Shown: one piece after another, positions 12,080-22,752 of the stretch
Layout of the letters: the number at the start of each line of letters is the position of its first letter
Position numbering within the stretch: the first letter of the stretch is position 1
Assembly (NCBI RefSeq): GCF_050947875.1
Contig: NC_134570.1
Coordinates: 227,401,265 to 227,465,264, forward strand
DNA length: 64,000 nucleotides
Reading direction: 5' to 3'
Source: Dermacentor variabilis
Lineage: Eukaryota; Arthropoda; Arachnida; Ixodida; Ixodidae
Notes under the pieces: model-generated
What the model saw: the letters and a program-made list of their open reading frames with translations, nothing else
What the model was told of the DNA's origin: nothing
The model's database searches: none
Translations under genes and position numbers: made by a program

Positions 12080-12660
12080 GTGCACAACGTCAACAGTCGT
12101 CGAACTTGAGGATCCATCAAACTAGCGGCGAAATCTCGCAATCTACGCCGTTAACGTGACGTAGCACTTCATAAGGCCCTGCGTAGCGAGAGAAGCTTCT
12201 GGGAGAGGCCAACCCGACGACATGGTGACTACAGGAGCAATCATGCACCTGGTACTTCGCGATGGCATCGGTCATGACGCTCTTTTTGTATATGCTGCGA
12301 GGCTAATAAACGAGATCGGGCGACTTGACGCGCCATGCGCCCGCGATCGATGACTTGACGAGCGTACTGAGTTGCAACACGTGGCACAGAAGGGAGGTGG
12401 TGTGAAACGGCAATGTGGGGTCACGACCATACAAAAGATAAAAAGGTGAATATCCTGCGGTGTCATGTCGCGACGAGTTATACGCGAACGTCACGTATGC
12501 CAGCGTGGTGTCTCAGTCACGGTAATCGTTGTGGACGTACATCGACGACATCTCTGTGATTGTTCGATTGAGACGTTCCGTAAGAGCATTAATTTGTCGG
12601 TAGTAGGCGGTGGACAGCTTGTGCTCAGTAGCACAAGATAGGAGGAGGTGCTCGACAACT
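12080..12660 (-). pseudogene. Gypsy-3 integrase C-terminal region, degraded
   Basis: Minus-strand frames at 12272-12494 read FAYNSSRHDTAGYSPFYLLY and GRDP, the conserved stretch after the integrase catalytic core in Ty3/Gypsy polyproteins. Further downstream VGLSQKLLSRYAGPYEVLR matches the usual C-terminal GPY/F module. Several stops and frame changes interrupt it. It continues the integrase begun at 15731-16499, from which it was separated by the LINE and TTAA insertions. Confidence 0.8.
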
Positions 12661-13399
12661 CAATTTAATTCAGCTTTATTCAAAATCTGCCAGATGTTTG
12701 GAGCACGGATAAAAAGCCTGAAAAGGCTTGACTGGGTCCGTGCACCATAGCATGACATACAGTGGCATTAATTCCATACAAAATGTAGAGAAAATCAATT
12801 TGCAGGAAATGCAAAAACCATAGAAAATACAAAATCAATGTAAACAGCAGGCAAATATCTGCGTAGAGAAAATCCACGAATATACAAGAACACCATGGAA
12901 AATTCACTGGATCAGAAACGAGAAGAAAAAAGTACAGAAAATACAAGTAACGTTTCAGAAAAAAAAAATAGAACAATGGAGAGTTATACATATATGTTGC
13001 GCAGCTGATTAAAGGGGTTGAGACACCAAATTTTGAGGCTATAAAAAGCATGTTGTAGGCTGCTTCCGTATGCAAGGACACCCAGAACGAGGTATTGGAC
13101 GGTGCAAACATTTCAAAATAATTTTAATTGAGCTCCAAAGAGTCATTAAAAACTCCTTCTCGTAGTCGAGACCCATCGCTAGCGCGGCAGTTACTACGTC
13201 ACAGAGGAGGAACGAAAATATTGACGTCATAGCACACCAGCACAAAAACGTGACGTATGATGAGTAGCGATGAAATGCCGATTACGGAGCCTGCTGAGCC
13301 GAGCAACCGAGCATAGCCTCCACTACGACCAAGCTACAGGCATATAGAAATCCTTTCTTAATGCAAAGAAGGGGTTAGGCGTGCAGACACGGACACAAG

Positions 13400-13686
13400 A
13401 GGAGAGAAGTGGACAACACGAACGCCGCACGCCGGCCCGCGAACGGCAAACTGCGTGCGGCGAGTTGCCCTGCGGACGGGCCTTTACACGTTTGAGTGTA
13501 ACACTAGCCGGCCGACTTCGAAAGGGACCAGGATATGCGGCGTTCGTGTTGTCTGCTTCTCTCCTCGCATAGTCGCGTAGTTCGGCAGCTCGGAGCGGAC
13601 TCTCCTTCGCTTGGCCTTTCCACGTTACCGGCCCGTCCAAGTTACCGGCACGGAAACTCGCCGCACGCCGTTTGCCGTTTGCGGGC
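13400..13686. repeat. Two interleaved inverted repeats
   Basis: Segment 13400-13429 (AGGAGAGAAGTGGACAACAC and onward) is inverted at 13536-13565 with 28 of 30 bases matching. Segment 13435-13466 (GCCCGCGAACGGCAAACTGC and onward) is inverted at 13655-13686 with 30 of 32 matching. The order is A, B, A-inverse, B-inverse, so the two hairpins cannot both form in a simple nested way. The surrounding DNA is much GC-richer than the rest of element A. The ACAAGAGGAGAGAAGTGGAC word is one I associate with tick repeats. Confidence 0.75.
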
Positions 13687-14072
13687 CCCCGTGCGACGGC
13701 GGTTTTGCTCGCGAACGGCGAGATTTCCTTGCCGTAGAGAGGACGGGCCCGGGACCCATTTGTGCGGCAGCCGTACGGCGAAGCGGTCAATCAGCGACCG
13801 AGGAGTGGTCACTCTGGCATCGACGGCAGCTTCACCGCCTCTGATCGTTCGGCGCCGCCGATATCGCCGCCAGGCCTTTTCCGGTTCACTTCAGAGTAAA
13901 ACTTACGGCGCTTCGGAATGAATCACCGACTCTCACAAGCCGCAATATTTTCTTACCGTTGTTGTCGCTCTTCGCAATAATTATAATAATTGCGACATGC
14001 ACTTCGAATCGCCAGTGGTTGATCTCTGCTGGCAGAGCACGCGTATGCGCGAGCAGACGACGCAGCATAGTT

Positions 14073-15409
14073 TTAAAGGGACACTAAAGGTTACTATTAA
14101 GTCAACGTGGACTGTTGAAATACAATCACAGAAACCTCAAAACGCTTGTTTCGTGCCAAGGAGAGACTTATTTTAAGAGAAAATGCGTTCTGAAGCGTCC
14201 GCGTACCTCTAGCGCAGTTCAAATCGCCCGCCCTCCGATCGAGGAGTACTGACATCATGGTCTCATAGTGACGTTGCGCCATCGGTGAGTAGAACGGCGT
14301 CCGCAGACGGCGTTCTGCGCAAAACGCGAACGCGCGGCCAGAAACAGAGCCAAGAGAGAGCCGACAGCAGAGCGAAAGCGAGAGTATGGTGGCTAGCGGA
14401 AGCAGAAACGAATTACGTCCCATATTACGTCCCACGGCACACGGAGAGTCCGTTTTCGTTAAACTGTAGGCTGCGGCGAGCTCGCAGCGTGGTCGGCGTG
14501 GTCTATGAGAAGCGACGAGCCTTTTCGCACTCGCAACAGGGCATAAACATGTGCGAATCGACGCAAAACTCGGCCTAGAAACGTGCTTCGCCACAGCCAG
14601 GGCTCAATACGACCCAAGCTAGCACGACCCAGATGTCGTTTCCCGCACCGCCACCAGGCGCCGCTACTATACCTTAAACTCCAGCGCAAGACGCCCATAA
14701 GCTGGTACTTCATTCTATGACGCTAACTTCGACGCTCGTCGCAATGGACCCTGACACCGACAGATTGGCTCGCGATGGTGGGCTCAACTTCAGCGATTTG
14801 AGTACCGACGAGCGCGACCTGCTGCTGAGGGCTCGCACTGCCGGCGTCGTTGCGTACTACGACGGCGGCCTCGACACCGGCTCTCCGGAGCGGGAAAGCA
14901 ACGAGGGCTTCCCGCGACATCACATGGACGTGGCATTCTCGCTGCTTGTTCCAAATGAAAGTTTCGCGAGCCAGCAGAACCCTCACAGCCCGACGCGATA
15001 ACGAAACTACTGAAACTCCAAAGCGTGCGCGGCGCAGAGTCGAGCGCGCAGAGTCGAGCGAAAACGAAACCTTTCGAACACCCATATTACTGAAGGGCAA
15101 CGTCAAAATGTTATTTTTTCTTAGAATCGAATAGACGTAGACAAGTAGCATTTTTTTCCGTCTTATAATCGAATGAAATGATATTTTTAATACGAGTAGT
15201 TGAGTATTAGTAACACAAATTATGAGGAGTCCTTTCGTCATCGGGCTAGTACCGGAATGTCGCTGGGGGGTCTCAAATCGTGTCATGCATTTACCTCGAT
15301 TTCTCGGTTACTAAAGCTCTGTTCGCGATTATATTGACGCCTTAGACGTTCTAGAACATTGCTCTACCACTTTAACTTGAGTTTCTGCTAACCTTTAGTG
15401 TCCCTTTAA
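14073..15409. mobile_element. TTAA element B, inserted in element A
   Basis: The termini are perfect inverted repeats of 21 bases, beginning TTAAAGGGACACTAAAGGTT at 14073-14093 and mirrored at 15389-15409. TTAA is present at both ends. The element is 1337 bp. Frames inside, including 14717-15001, have no similarity I recognise. Its ends resemble those of elements 3834-5343 and A (shared TTAAAGGG), implying one superfamily. The perfect ends suggest it is younger than its host element. Confidence 0.8.
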
Positions 15410-15730
15410 GTCACTATTTTTTGTGGGCCACGTGACCAAGCCATGTTGCGTTTTTTCCTCTGTGACGTCATAGCATCCCCCGGAGCCCAGAAACCGAAAT
15501 CGCTCGGTATAATAATGCTATTATTATATTATTTATCGGATATATATGAATCCCGCTGTGTGTATCGTGCTCCCTGAAGCATGATGCAACGTTTGAATCA
15601 ACAAACGCATGAACGAAAATTTTGATGTCTCCACCCCTTTAAAAGAGATCAATTCTATATCGGTGCCATATTTAGCCAACCCAGTTAAAAAGGTCGGTAA
15701 TGTGTACTTTAATATTTGCTTACCGTAGGT

Positions 15731-16499
15731 CGGGCGGCTCTAGACAAGAACGAGCGGCCGTGGTCTGTAACTGTCGAGGTGCACCGTTGTAGAGAATGAC
15801 GTCGTGGAGGAGAAAATCGGCGACGCCTGTTGCGCAACTAGTCGGCAACGCCTTTGTTATCGCGTAGCGTGTCGCGTAATTAGTAGTGACGGCGAGCCAC
15901 TTATTCCCTCTAGTCGTCCGAAAAGGGCTAAGCAGGTCAAGGCCTACGCAAAAGAACGGTTCCGAGGGAACTTCAATTGGATAGAGTTGTCCGACAGGTG
16001 GCAGGGGATGTTTCTTTCGGCGCTCACACAATTCGTAATTTGCGACATAACGACGCACAGAGCGTTAGACACCTGGCCAGAAGGAACGGCGTCGTACTCG
16101 GTCGTATGTACACATAACTCCAAGGTGGCCCGCCGTCGGTGCACTGTGAAGTTCGAGAGCGACGCATCGCAGACGACGAGGAACGACGAGGAGCAATTCA
16201 GGGCCGTCAGGGTTGATATTGCGGCGGTAGAGGATGCCGTCGTGCAGTACGAACCTGCAGCCCCGGCCATCAGTGCTGCCAGATTGCACTCCGGCGATGA
16301 TGGGCTGTAAGGATTCGTCGCGTTGTTGTTCATCGCGCATGTCGGTCATGTCAGTAAAACCCATCACGCAGGGGCGCGATCGGAGATATTTTGTTCGATA
16401 CGCGTTCTGTTCGGTTGCTGCAACGTCACAAAGTGGTAGTATGCAAAATTTGTGACAACGGGGCGTAGAGAGCAGCCAATCAGGAAAAGGTGACCTCAC
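15731..16499 (-). pseudogene. Gypsy-3 RNase H/integrase junction and integrase N-terminus
   Basis: Minus-strand frames read HDGILYRRNINPDGPELLLV followed by AGHLG, the usual linker into the HHCC zinc-binding region. A second frame has LCERRKKH, then VGLDLLSPFRTTRGNKWLAV around the first catalytic Asp, and LYNGAPRQL. The Asp of the usual TDRG motif is lost (QTTAARSCL). A frame break at about 16060 separates the two pieces. The region joins downstream to 12080-12660 once the inserted LINE and TTAA DNA is disregarded. Confidence 0.8.
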
Positions 16500-17029
16500 C
16501 GGAAGTTTACTTCTGTCATTTGTCGTCTGCTTGCAGACAGTATACTACAAAACGAAATCTTTCTCGTCTTCCAAATGAATGAAATCTTTACCTAAAAAAA
16601 TGTATTTTTTCTTCTCAAGCCCAAACACGCTTTCAAATAGTAGTACCTGTGACTACTGCAATTTATAATTATTAGTTTCTTTGCGTCGTCCCTAAGTGGT
16701 GTCGCGCACAGCTAGAAGAAAAAAGAAAAAGAAATGACGGGAAGAGTGGCGCACCTTTCAAGAGGCAGCGACAACATTCCAGTGGCTCGCTGGCACAGAT
16801 GATAGCATCGATTTCGCTGTACAACCAACAAATTATTTGTTTCGAGAAACAAAAGCGACGCCGGAATTCACTTTTTGCCATTTCTTCAAACGCGTTTCGC
16901 ACCGCCACCCACTCTCCTTTAGCGTCAGCAAACAAGGACGGGAGACAACAACACCCTCAATGCGCTAACTTCAACAACTTGATTTTCAGGAAATACACCT
17001 ATATAACCCATGCACAGTGGTGCCACCTT
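16500..17029. other. Unassigned DNA inside Gypsy-3
   Basis: AT-rich sequence without recognisable coding capacity lies between integrase-linker sequence and the Penelope fragment. It may be part of the Penelope 3' side or of another decayed insertion. The Gypsy reverse transcriptase expected here is missing. Confidence 0.35.
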
Positions 17030-17879
17030 ATCCAAATCTTACCCATCCAAAAAAGCTGTCTCCTTATCTAACAGGTCGATTGAAGGGGCACTAACACACG
17101 TGTCTCTATTCTGCCAGATAGCCTGAGCTTCAATGATCTCTCGCACGTCTTTATCTTTGTGCTTCGCAAGAACCCGGCAGGATTCATACACCGGTGCACA
17201 GCCGCATTCTTGACAGTGGGTTGACAGATGACCGTATTGCTTATTTTTCACAGTTTGGCAATGTTCCCGTAATCGGTCATTAAGACATCTCCCTGTCTGT
17301 CAGATGTATTTTTTCCCACAGGACAGCGGAAGCTCATATACAACAGTCTCTACGCATCCCACTGGCGCTTTTCAATGATTCGTAGAGCACCCGGCAGCTG
17401 GCTTACAGTACGGGTCTGTCAATCGACATATTTTTGCCAGCTTTTCTGGTGCGGAAAAGACCACTTTTGTGTCCACCCGGCTAGCCATTTTCTTAAGTTT
17501 ATGTGCCGTCCTATGCAGGTAGGGCACTACCGCTACCTTCCTTCTACGTTCCATCCCTTGATTTGCCGTGTCCTGAATTGTGCTACCTCACCTGCACCTT
17601 TTTAGCAGCCCCTCGACGACCGAAACTTGCACTGATTCCGGAAACCTTGCTGCTGATAACCTTCCCGATTGATCCATAAGGCTCGTATAGATCTTGTGGT
17701 GGTAAGACTTCTTTAGAGCAATTCCAAAGCATAAGTTGGCAATGCTCCTCTTGACGAGCTTCGAGTGGGCTGACCTATATGATAACAGGGGCTTATTAGC
17801 TCTAGGTTTATACTCTAGGTTTATACTTAAGAAAATCGCGCGCGCCGGTAACCAAAGAACGCGCCGAACAACCACCTAT
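17030..17879 (-). pseudogene. Penelope-like element fragment (RT C-terminus and GIY-YIG region)
   Basis: Minus-strand frames read VVPYLHRTAHKLKKMASRVD and VFSAPEKLAKICRLTDP, the conserved segment between reverse transcriptase and endonuclease in Penelope-like elements. Further on HCQECGCAPVYESCRVLAKH and REIIEAQAIWQ match the downstream half of the GIY-YIG endonuclease region. The core between them is degraded by stops. It interrupts the Gypsy-3 gag-pol order. No target duplication was identified. Confidence 0.75.
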
Positions 17880-18715
17880 GTTTTCAAGTTTATGGCGAAC
17901 GATGGCTTGCACGAAGGGAACTGAAAAGTGGTGGCATCATGGCTACGCAAACAGAAAGCTGCGGGCGCCATCGCATCCAGTTCATGTGGAACGATTCGCA
18001 CGTCCTCTGATGGCGACGCACACTGCTGCGCAGGGTAATCTTCACACGTCGACGTTGCAGCAGCATTGGGAAATCTGGCGAATGGTTGCAAAACGTGTCG
18101 GCTTTTGACCTGCTCGAATTGTCGGCACTCGATGATAGCATCAACTGGAGAACAGCTTTTGCAGGAGCAGATTAAAGGCGTCATCAGCAATGCCCTTAAG
18201 CACGTGCCCGATATTCTCCACTTCGGTCATGTTACGTCATGTTACGACAAAGTGGCAGCACGTCCTGAATGTACGAGACAGGACTCCATGGGGGATTGGG
18301 AACGGGAGGCCAGTTCCTGCTTTGCGGCAATTTTACGGCCGGCTGGTTTGCCAAACTCCATCAACTTCTCTTTGCATTGGTCCTAGCTGGTTAGCTCCTT
18401 ATCGTGGTTTTCGTACCACAGCTTCGCCGTGCCTCTTAGGTAGAGCATAAGCGTAGGGTCCCATCTGTTGATTCCACTTACGCGTTCGTACATGGCCACC
18501 CGCTCTTCAACGTCGGCGCCATCGGTCCCGCAGAAAGTTCAATGATCCTTGGGTTGCACAACTACTACCGAAGGTGACAGCAACGTAGCTGGCGACGGTG
18601 ACGTTTGAGGCGGCAACTACGTTGATGCCGTGTGCTGACGGTCATTCATGGTGCGGGCGGTGATGCGACGTCCACTGCGGAGCGCCGTTTCCAGCCGTGG
18701 TAGCCCGGCACCTCC
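17880..18715 (-). pseudogene. Gypsy-3 gag, degraded
   Basis: On the minus strand, ERVSGINRWDPTLMLYLRGT, LWYENHDKELTS, KPAGRKIAAKQELASRSQ and later ECRQFEQVKSRHV follow the order of a Gypsy capsid protein. Several stops and frameshifts are present and the zinc-knuckle end is replaced by the Penelope fragment. A related but distinct gag lies at 19900-20655. Confidence 0.75.
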
Positions 18716-18723
18716 CACCTATA

Positions 18724-18875
18724 TGTCACGGGGATGTTGGGAGTATAGAAAGACTGTATTTACAATATATATACAAGATGAGTCAGTAGTTAAGATGGCT
18801 GACCTCCAACAACACGCAGCAACCAGCGTCTTGCGATCTTCTTCTTGCTCTCTCTACTTTCATCCTTCCGTAACA
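18724..18875 (-). repeat. Gypsy-3 5' LTR
   Basis: This is a 152-bp LTR, starting TGTCACGGGG and ending CCGTAACA on the plus strand. On the minus strand it is followed by a primer-site-like TAGGTGGGAGGTGCC, comparable to the TTTGGTGGAGGTGC after the Gypsy-1 LTR. The AGAAAGACTGTATTTACAAT and TTAAGATGGCTGACC words recur in the distal copy. Confidence 0.7.
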
Positions 18876-19899
18876 ATATGGGCGCCCACGCGGCTTACGA
18901 AGCAAACGCTGGAAGTGGCATGCTAAGTCCCAGTTCGACCTTGGCTGAGCTTCAAGGTTATATTTACGGAACCAGGTGTTTCCTGGGTTTGCACCTCGAG
19001 TAGTAGATCTATTGCTCTAAAATCTAAGAGGACAGACACTACAAGTGTCACATCATTATGGGTTTGGTGCGGTAAGGAGTACAGGCTTGAGCTAGTTAGT
19101 TTGATATAGCTATTGGGCCCTGTTGTGATCGGCCGCTAGCGCGATTATGGGCAATGGGCCGACGGCCTCGTCAAAATGACTCTCAAAACGGATGATTTAT
19201 GGCGAGCACGGGAGTACCTCGGTCAGGAGAGGTTTGGGCAAATTAGTGCAAGGATACGGTCCGTCACCTGTCAGCCGCCCAAACTGGCACGTCCACGCCT
19301 GGGAGGAAGGTGTACGATCGAAGTCAGCTTACTATCCCCCTTCCCGTTTGTGCCCAGTGTTCCTGACAAAGCTGCCTTCGGAAGGAAAGGGCAACAGAGC
19401 TCCAGATTGGTGAGACCTGATGTCATCGGTCTCCTGACGCCGGACTAGGGGAGGTGACTGAACAATGACCAGGCAGGGCATAAAATGAGCAACGCTCAGC
19501 GGGAGTGATCGGCTGCCACAACTCCTTCCTGAACTTGTTCTGTACTACTTTGAATTTCCTTGTAAATATGTAAATGCAAACTTGTTTGTGAGACGTCCTG
19601 GATATCGGGCGCAGCCCACGTTCCCTTACTCCCCCACGAGCAAACTGCACTCCACATCTTCGCACTTGAAGTCGCAACAGCCCATAGGCCACAAGCGACG
19701 CGCACGAGAACACGACAAAAACAGTGCGTTAACTTCAAATTTTTATTTCCAGAAGTGACATACAGAAATAGCACCGAATAGGAATAGACAATGTAAGTCG
19801 CCGCACGTGCAGTCCAGCAGATTCCAGGCAGGACTCAAACATGGGCTCACTTCCTCAATCTGCATTCCTGTACACTCCACAACATTTCTTAAACAATGT
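18876..19899. other. Unassigned DNA between Gypsy-3 and Gypsy-4 remnants
   Basis: No recognisable domain. A minus-strand frame at 19496-19774 is open for 92 codons but has no similarity I can name. The segment may be part of a further decayed repeat. Confidence 0.35.
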
Positions 19900-20655
19900 T
19901 TCCCAACCACAAAATCATCACAGAGCACTGACGAATGCCCGTCCCGATATTTTACCTATACTTGACAGGTGGGTAGAGCGCCACGAGACACATGGCTTCC
20001 AGCACACGATCTTCGTCAGCTGCTCTGAAGGTTGCTGCCGCCGCGTAGGAGAGTGCTGTCGGTCTTCACAAGGTGATGTTGCAGCCGCATTGGGAGGCCG
20101 TGCAAATGACTGACACTACGGCGTTTCATCTGCCCGAAACGCTTGCACCGTGACAATGTCCATAACCGAAGTACAGTTGTTATAAATGAGTAAATTGAAG
20201 GCGTCATCGGCGATACCTTTTACGACATGCCCGACTTTTTCATACTCCGGTATTTCAGCGTAGCCCTTGCAGCAGAGTGCCAGCAGGTCTTGTATATAGG
20301 CGACGTAACCCTCGGTGAACGTTTGACCTCGTGATGCCAACTCTCTCTTGGAGACGACCTTCATACCCTGAGATCTCGCAGCTTCTGCTTGCCGGTATCT
20401 CAATCACAGAGTTGTTCGCGTTTTTGAAACCACACTCAGGCCGTTCCCGCCAAGTAAAAAATTGTGTTTGTCAGCATCACTGTGGGATCCCATTTGCTGT
20501 GGTTGCTCACACGTTCATACATCTCTGGCGAGTCGTCGACGCAGGCGTTGCCGAAGTAGGCACCGTCTACCCCGACATCAGTGAATAACCGAAGCGGCGG
20601 CAACTGCGAAGATCCGTTCTGAGTCATTACCCCACGCCTCCACCAAATATTACGA
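19900..20655 (-). pseudogene. Gypsy-4 gag remnant with primer-site-like sequence
   Basis: Minus-strand frames read YERVSNHSKWDPTVMLTNTI with FYLAGTA, then KRELASRGQTFTEGYVAYIQ and KGIADDAFNLLIY, the order of a Gypsy capsid protein and close to Gypsy-3. Just upstream on the minus strand (about 20640-20655), TTTGGTGGAGGCG resembles the primer-binding region after the Gypsy-1 LTR, so a degraded LTR probably occupies about 20654-20815. No pol was seen. Frames are interrupted. Confidence 0.65.
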
Positions 20656-20899
20656 AGAAGCCCGATGCACAAATGTATGTACAACTATTTAAACAGGAAA
20701 AAGTCAGTGATAATCGCGCAGGCTGGTACAAAGGTCCCAGCTCCAGGAGGCAGTCTGCTACTTCCTCTTTGTCTCCCTCTTGGGCGCACGGTCGTATAAA
20801 TGCACCGCAAAAATACGATCGAATTGAATTCTGGATTGTCGTCAGCCAAAACCACGATATTTGATGATGATTGGAATATGATTACGAGTAGGGACTCCC

Positions 20900-21067
20900 G
20901 ACTAATTTTAACCATCGGGGGATCTATAAGGTGCTCTCTAAATGCCCGGGAAACGGACCTTTTTCATTTCGCCCCCATCAAAATGCGGCGGCCACCGCCG
21001 GGATTTCATGCCGTCACAATTGTACTTAGCAGCTCAACACCGAAGCCGCTAAGCCACTGCAGCCTGT
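20900..21067 (-). repeat. Decayed tRNA-derived SINE copy
   Basis: The plus strand contains CATTTCGCCCCCATCAAAAT, GCGGCGGCCACCGCCGGGAT and CTCAACACCGAAGCCGCTAA, closely matching the SINE at 25121-25355 in the same orientation. Box B and box A are recognisable but mutated, and the A/T-rich tail is not clear. It is older than the 25-kb copy. Confidence 0.7.
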
Positions 21068-21912
21068 AAAGCATTTATATGTAAAGCATGTCTCGAACAA
21101 TGGCTGGACTAAATTGCACTATCAAGTGATGTTTTCTCAAGTCATTATCTAAAATTTATATAGCGAAATTTAGTTAAAGAGGAGGGTAACAAGTGAAAAT
21201 TGATTACAAGAATATATGATACTCAACTGTGAATGATGTGCCAACAAAAATCGCCTGTAGATCACGTTTTTATTTTTAATGCATACTAAAATGTCGGATG
21301 ATACGCAGTGCATGTTCATTTTGGAAGTCTGCAATTCTACAGTTTTCTGGAGAAAACAAGCATCCAGAATCGGTGTAACCTAGATGGCGCCAAGGAACTC
21401 GAGCTGGCGTAAGCATCGCAAGGTGAAAATTGTTCTGGCGGGTCTGGGCAGGCCTCCTGCGCACATGACGACGTCTGTGTCCGCCCCCCGCCCCCCGCCC
21501 GCACCGTCATCTGCTACGGCGAAATGGAATGTCCGCACTCTCATGGGGCTAAATAAACGTAAAAAAGAATGACTTGCATGGCCGGTATCCAAAAAAAAAA
21601 AAAAACGAAAACTTGCTCTCAGCTGTTGTGGGATCGGCCAGTGTGCAATCCAGAGTAGCCGTTTATAAAAAAAAAAAGGGGGAAGGGGCAAATGCATAAT
21701 TCGCCTTTCCCTCATTTTTGTGGGTGGGGTAGGCACCAAGTGCCCCCTTATTCCCCCTCCCCGGTGCGAACGCCTATGCACATGTGACAAATTAGACATC
21801 AGCATGTCTTACGACCACGGATGTCTAGAGGTTAACCATGATAGCTTAAAAGTGTTCCTACGTGAGAAACCTTTTCAATGAAAACGCCTGTCTGGATGGG
21901 TTCAGTGCTCAC
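21068..21912. other. Probable intron DNA with homopolymer runs
   Basis: Contains an A run near 21588-21605, another near 21667-21678 followed by GGGGGAAGGGG, and a C-rich patch near 21485-21500. No coding similarity was recognised. It lies immediately downstream of the ankyrin exon donor, so it should be intronic if that gene continues to the left. Confidence 0.4.
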
Positions 21913-22114
21913 CAGTGCAAGGCATTCCGGCCACCCGCGTCGACGCCTTGAGCGCCGAAATCCAGCAAGGCGATCACGCAGCTAATGTGCCCACCGCAAG
22001 CCGCCGCCATCAAGGGGCTCAGCTGGCGCGACGACTCGGGGGCGCCGCCGTGATCCAGTAGCCACTGGAGCACCTCGAGGTTGCCTCTGCCAGCCGCCGC
22101 TTGCAGCGCTGCCG
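21913..22114 (-). CDS. Ankyrin-repeat protein, downstream exon (partial gene)
   Basis: A 202-bp exon on the minus strand encodes about two ankyrin repeats: LQAAAGRGNLEVLQWLLDHG then SPLMAAACGGHISCVIALLD and a closing GGRNALHW. Ankyrin repeats form protein-protein interaction surfaces. The acceptor is a pyrimidine-poor but clear GTGTGCAG (AG at 22116-22115) and the donor is CACTG/GTGAGC (intron from 21912). The exon starts with two bases of a split codon and ends with two of another. Joined to the exon ending at 44975 it completes a GCG Ala codon and keeps the frame. No other exon was found in the window. The protein could be any large ankyrin scaffold, so no symbol is given. Confidence 0.8.
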
Positions 22115-22370
22115 CTGCACACGTACACACACTCAGACTGCTTCCCCCCACCCACCCCCAAAAAAAAGAAAACTCACAACCTCATCCAAACTGCCGCAGA
22201 CCCAAGTCTGTCTCCTACTTCACGCGACTAAGAAAAAGTTCGACTAAGAAAAAGATCGCCCGAAGGCATTGACAGATCCCAGAGCTTAGCGTTGCGTGTG
22301 AACTGGTCGGACGGTGGTCCAACAATATGCGGGTGCAACATGTTTGCGCGACGCAGCACGCAAATCAACT

Positions 22371-22407
22371 TTATTATTATTATTATTATCATTATTATTA
22401 TTATTAT
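22371..22407. repeat. (ATT)n microsatellite
   Basis: An interrupted TTA run directly left of the CR1-like LINE. The LINE tail at 27961-27996 is also ATT-rich, so this could be the insertion target or a trace of an earlier LINE tail. Confidence 0.9.
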
Positions 22408-22752
22408 CGGAAGCGATACATTGGCCTGTTAAACTGATCGCCTATACTTCCACAGATCCCCTGGCCTGCTGAAGGTTTTTCTCGCTGGATTGGCAGAGGT
22501 GCGCTCATCGACGCCTACCGACACTGCTCGGCTGATTTCGTCGCCTGGATCCTGCTCTTCTGGCAACACTGACACGGCGTTTCAACATAAAACGCCCACT
22601 CAACCCAGTCCGCTTCGCAGTTGGCATTGATACATTGGCCTGTTAAACTGATCGCCTGTACTTCCAAAGGTATGTTTCCTTTGTAATCTTTTGCTTCTCA
22701 TTGTATGTGAAGTGCTGCCGACTGCCAAGCGTTGCTTTCATAACCTGTCGCG

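Larger units (their letters stand above)
13009..15642. mobile_element. TTAA element A, outer of a nested pair
   Basis: The left end reads TTAAAGGGGTTGAGACACCA (13009 onward). The right end (about 15611-15642) is its imperfect inverse, TTAAAGGGGTGGAGACATCA on the minus strand, and matching continues into an AAATTTT block. TTAA is present at both termini. The element holds no recognisable transposase. It contains a complete second TTAA element (14073-15409) and a GC-rich patch with inverted repeats (13400-13686). Without element B it would be about 1.3 kb. Confidence 0.75.
12661..15730 (-). mobile_element. 5'-truncated LINE 3' fragment split by a TTAA element
   Basis: The left part (12661-13008) ends in an AATTTAATTCAGCTTTATTC border, which on the minus strand is a LINE-like 3' tail (AATAAAGCTGAATTAAATTG). 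The part right of the TTAA element (15643-about 15730) is AT-rich and non-Gypsy. Gypsy-3 integrase sequence resumes on both sides. No reverse transcriptase is present, so assignment to a LINE relies on the tail and on the way it interrupts the integrase. The right border is approximate. Confidence 0.45.
11291..18875 (-). mobile_element. Gypsy-3, old LTR retrotransposon heavily interrupted
   Basis: A Ty3/Gypsy element on the minus strand is delimited by related LTRs. The 5' LTR is at 18724-18875 and the 3' LTR at 11291-11998 is split by a solo LTR. Shared LTR words include AGAAAGACTGTATTTACAAT, GTTAAGATGGCTGAC and a terminal TAACA. The outer flanks are GTAT (11287-11290) and ATAT (18876-18879), a possible 4-bp duplication with one change. 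Gag lies at 17880-18715, the RNase H/integrase junction and integrase N-terminus at 15731-16499, and the integrase C-terminus at 12080-12660. Protease and reverse transcriptase were not found and are presumably deleted. Insertions inside are a solo LTR, a LINE fragment carrying two nested TTAA elements, and a Penelope fragment. Confidence 0.75.
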
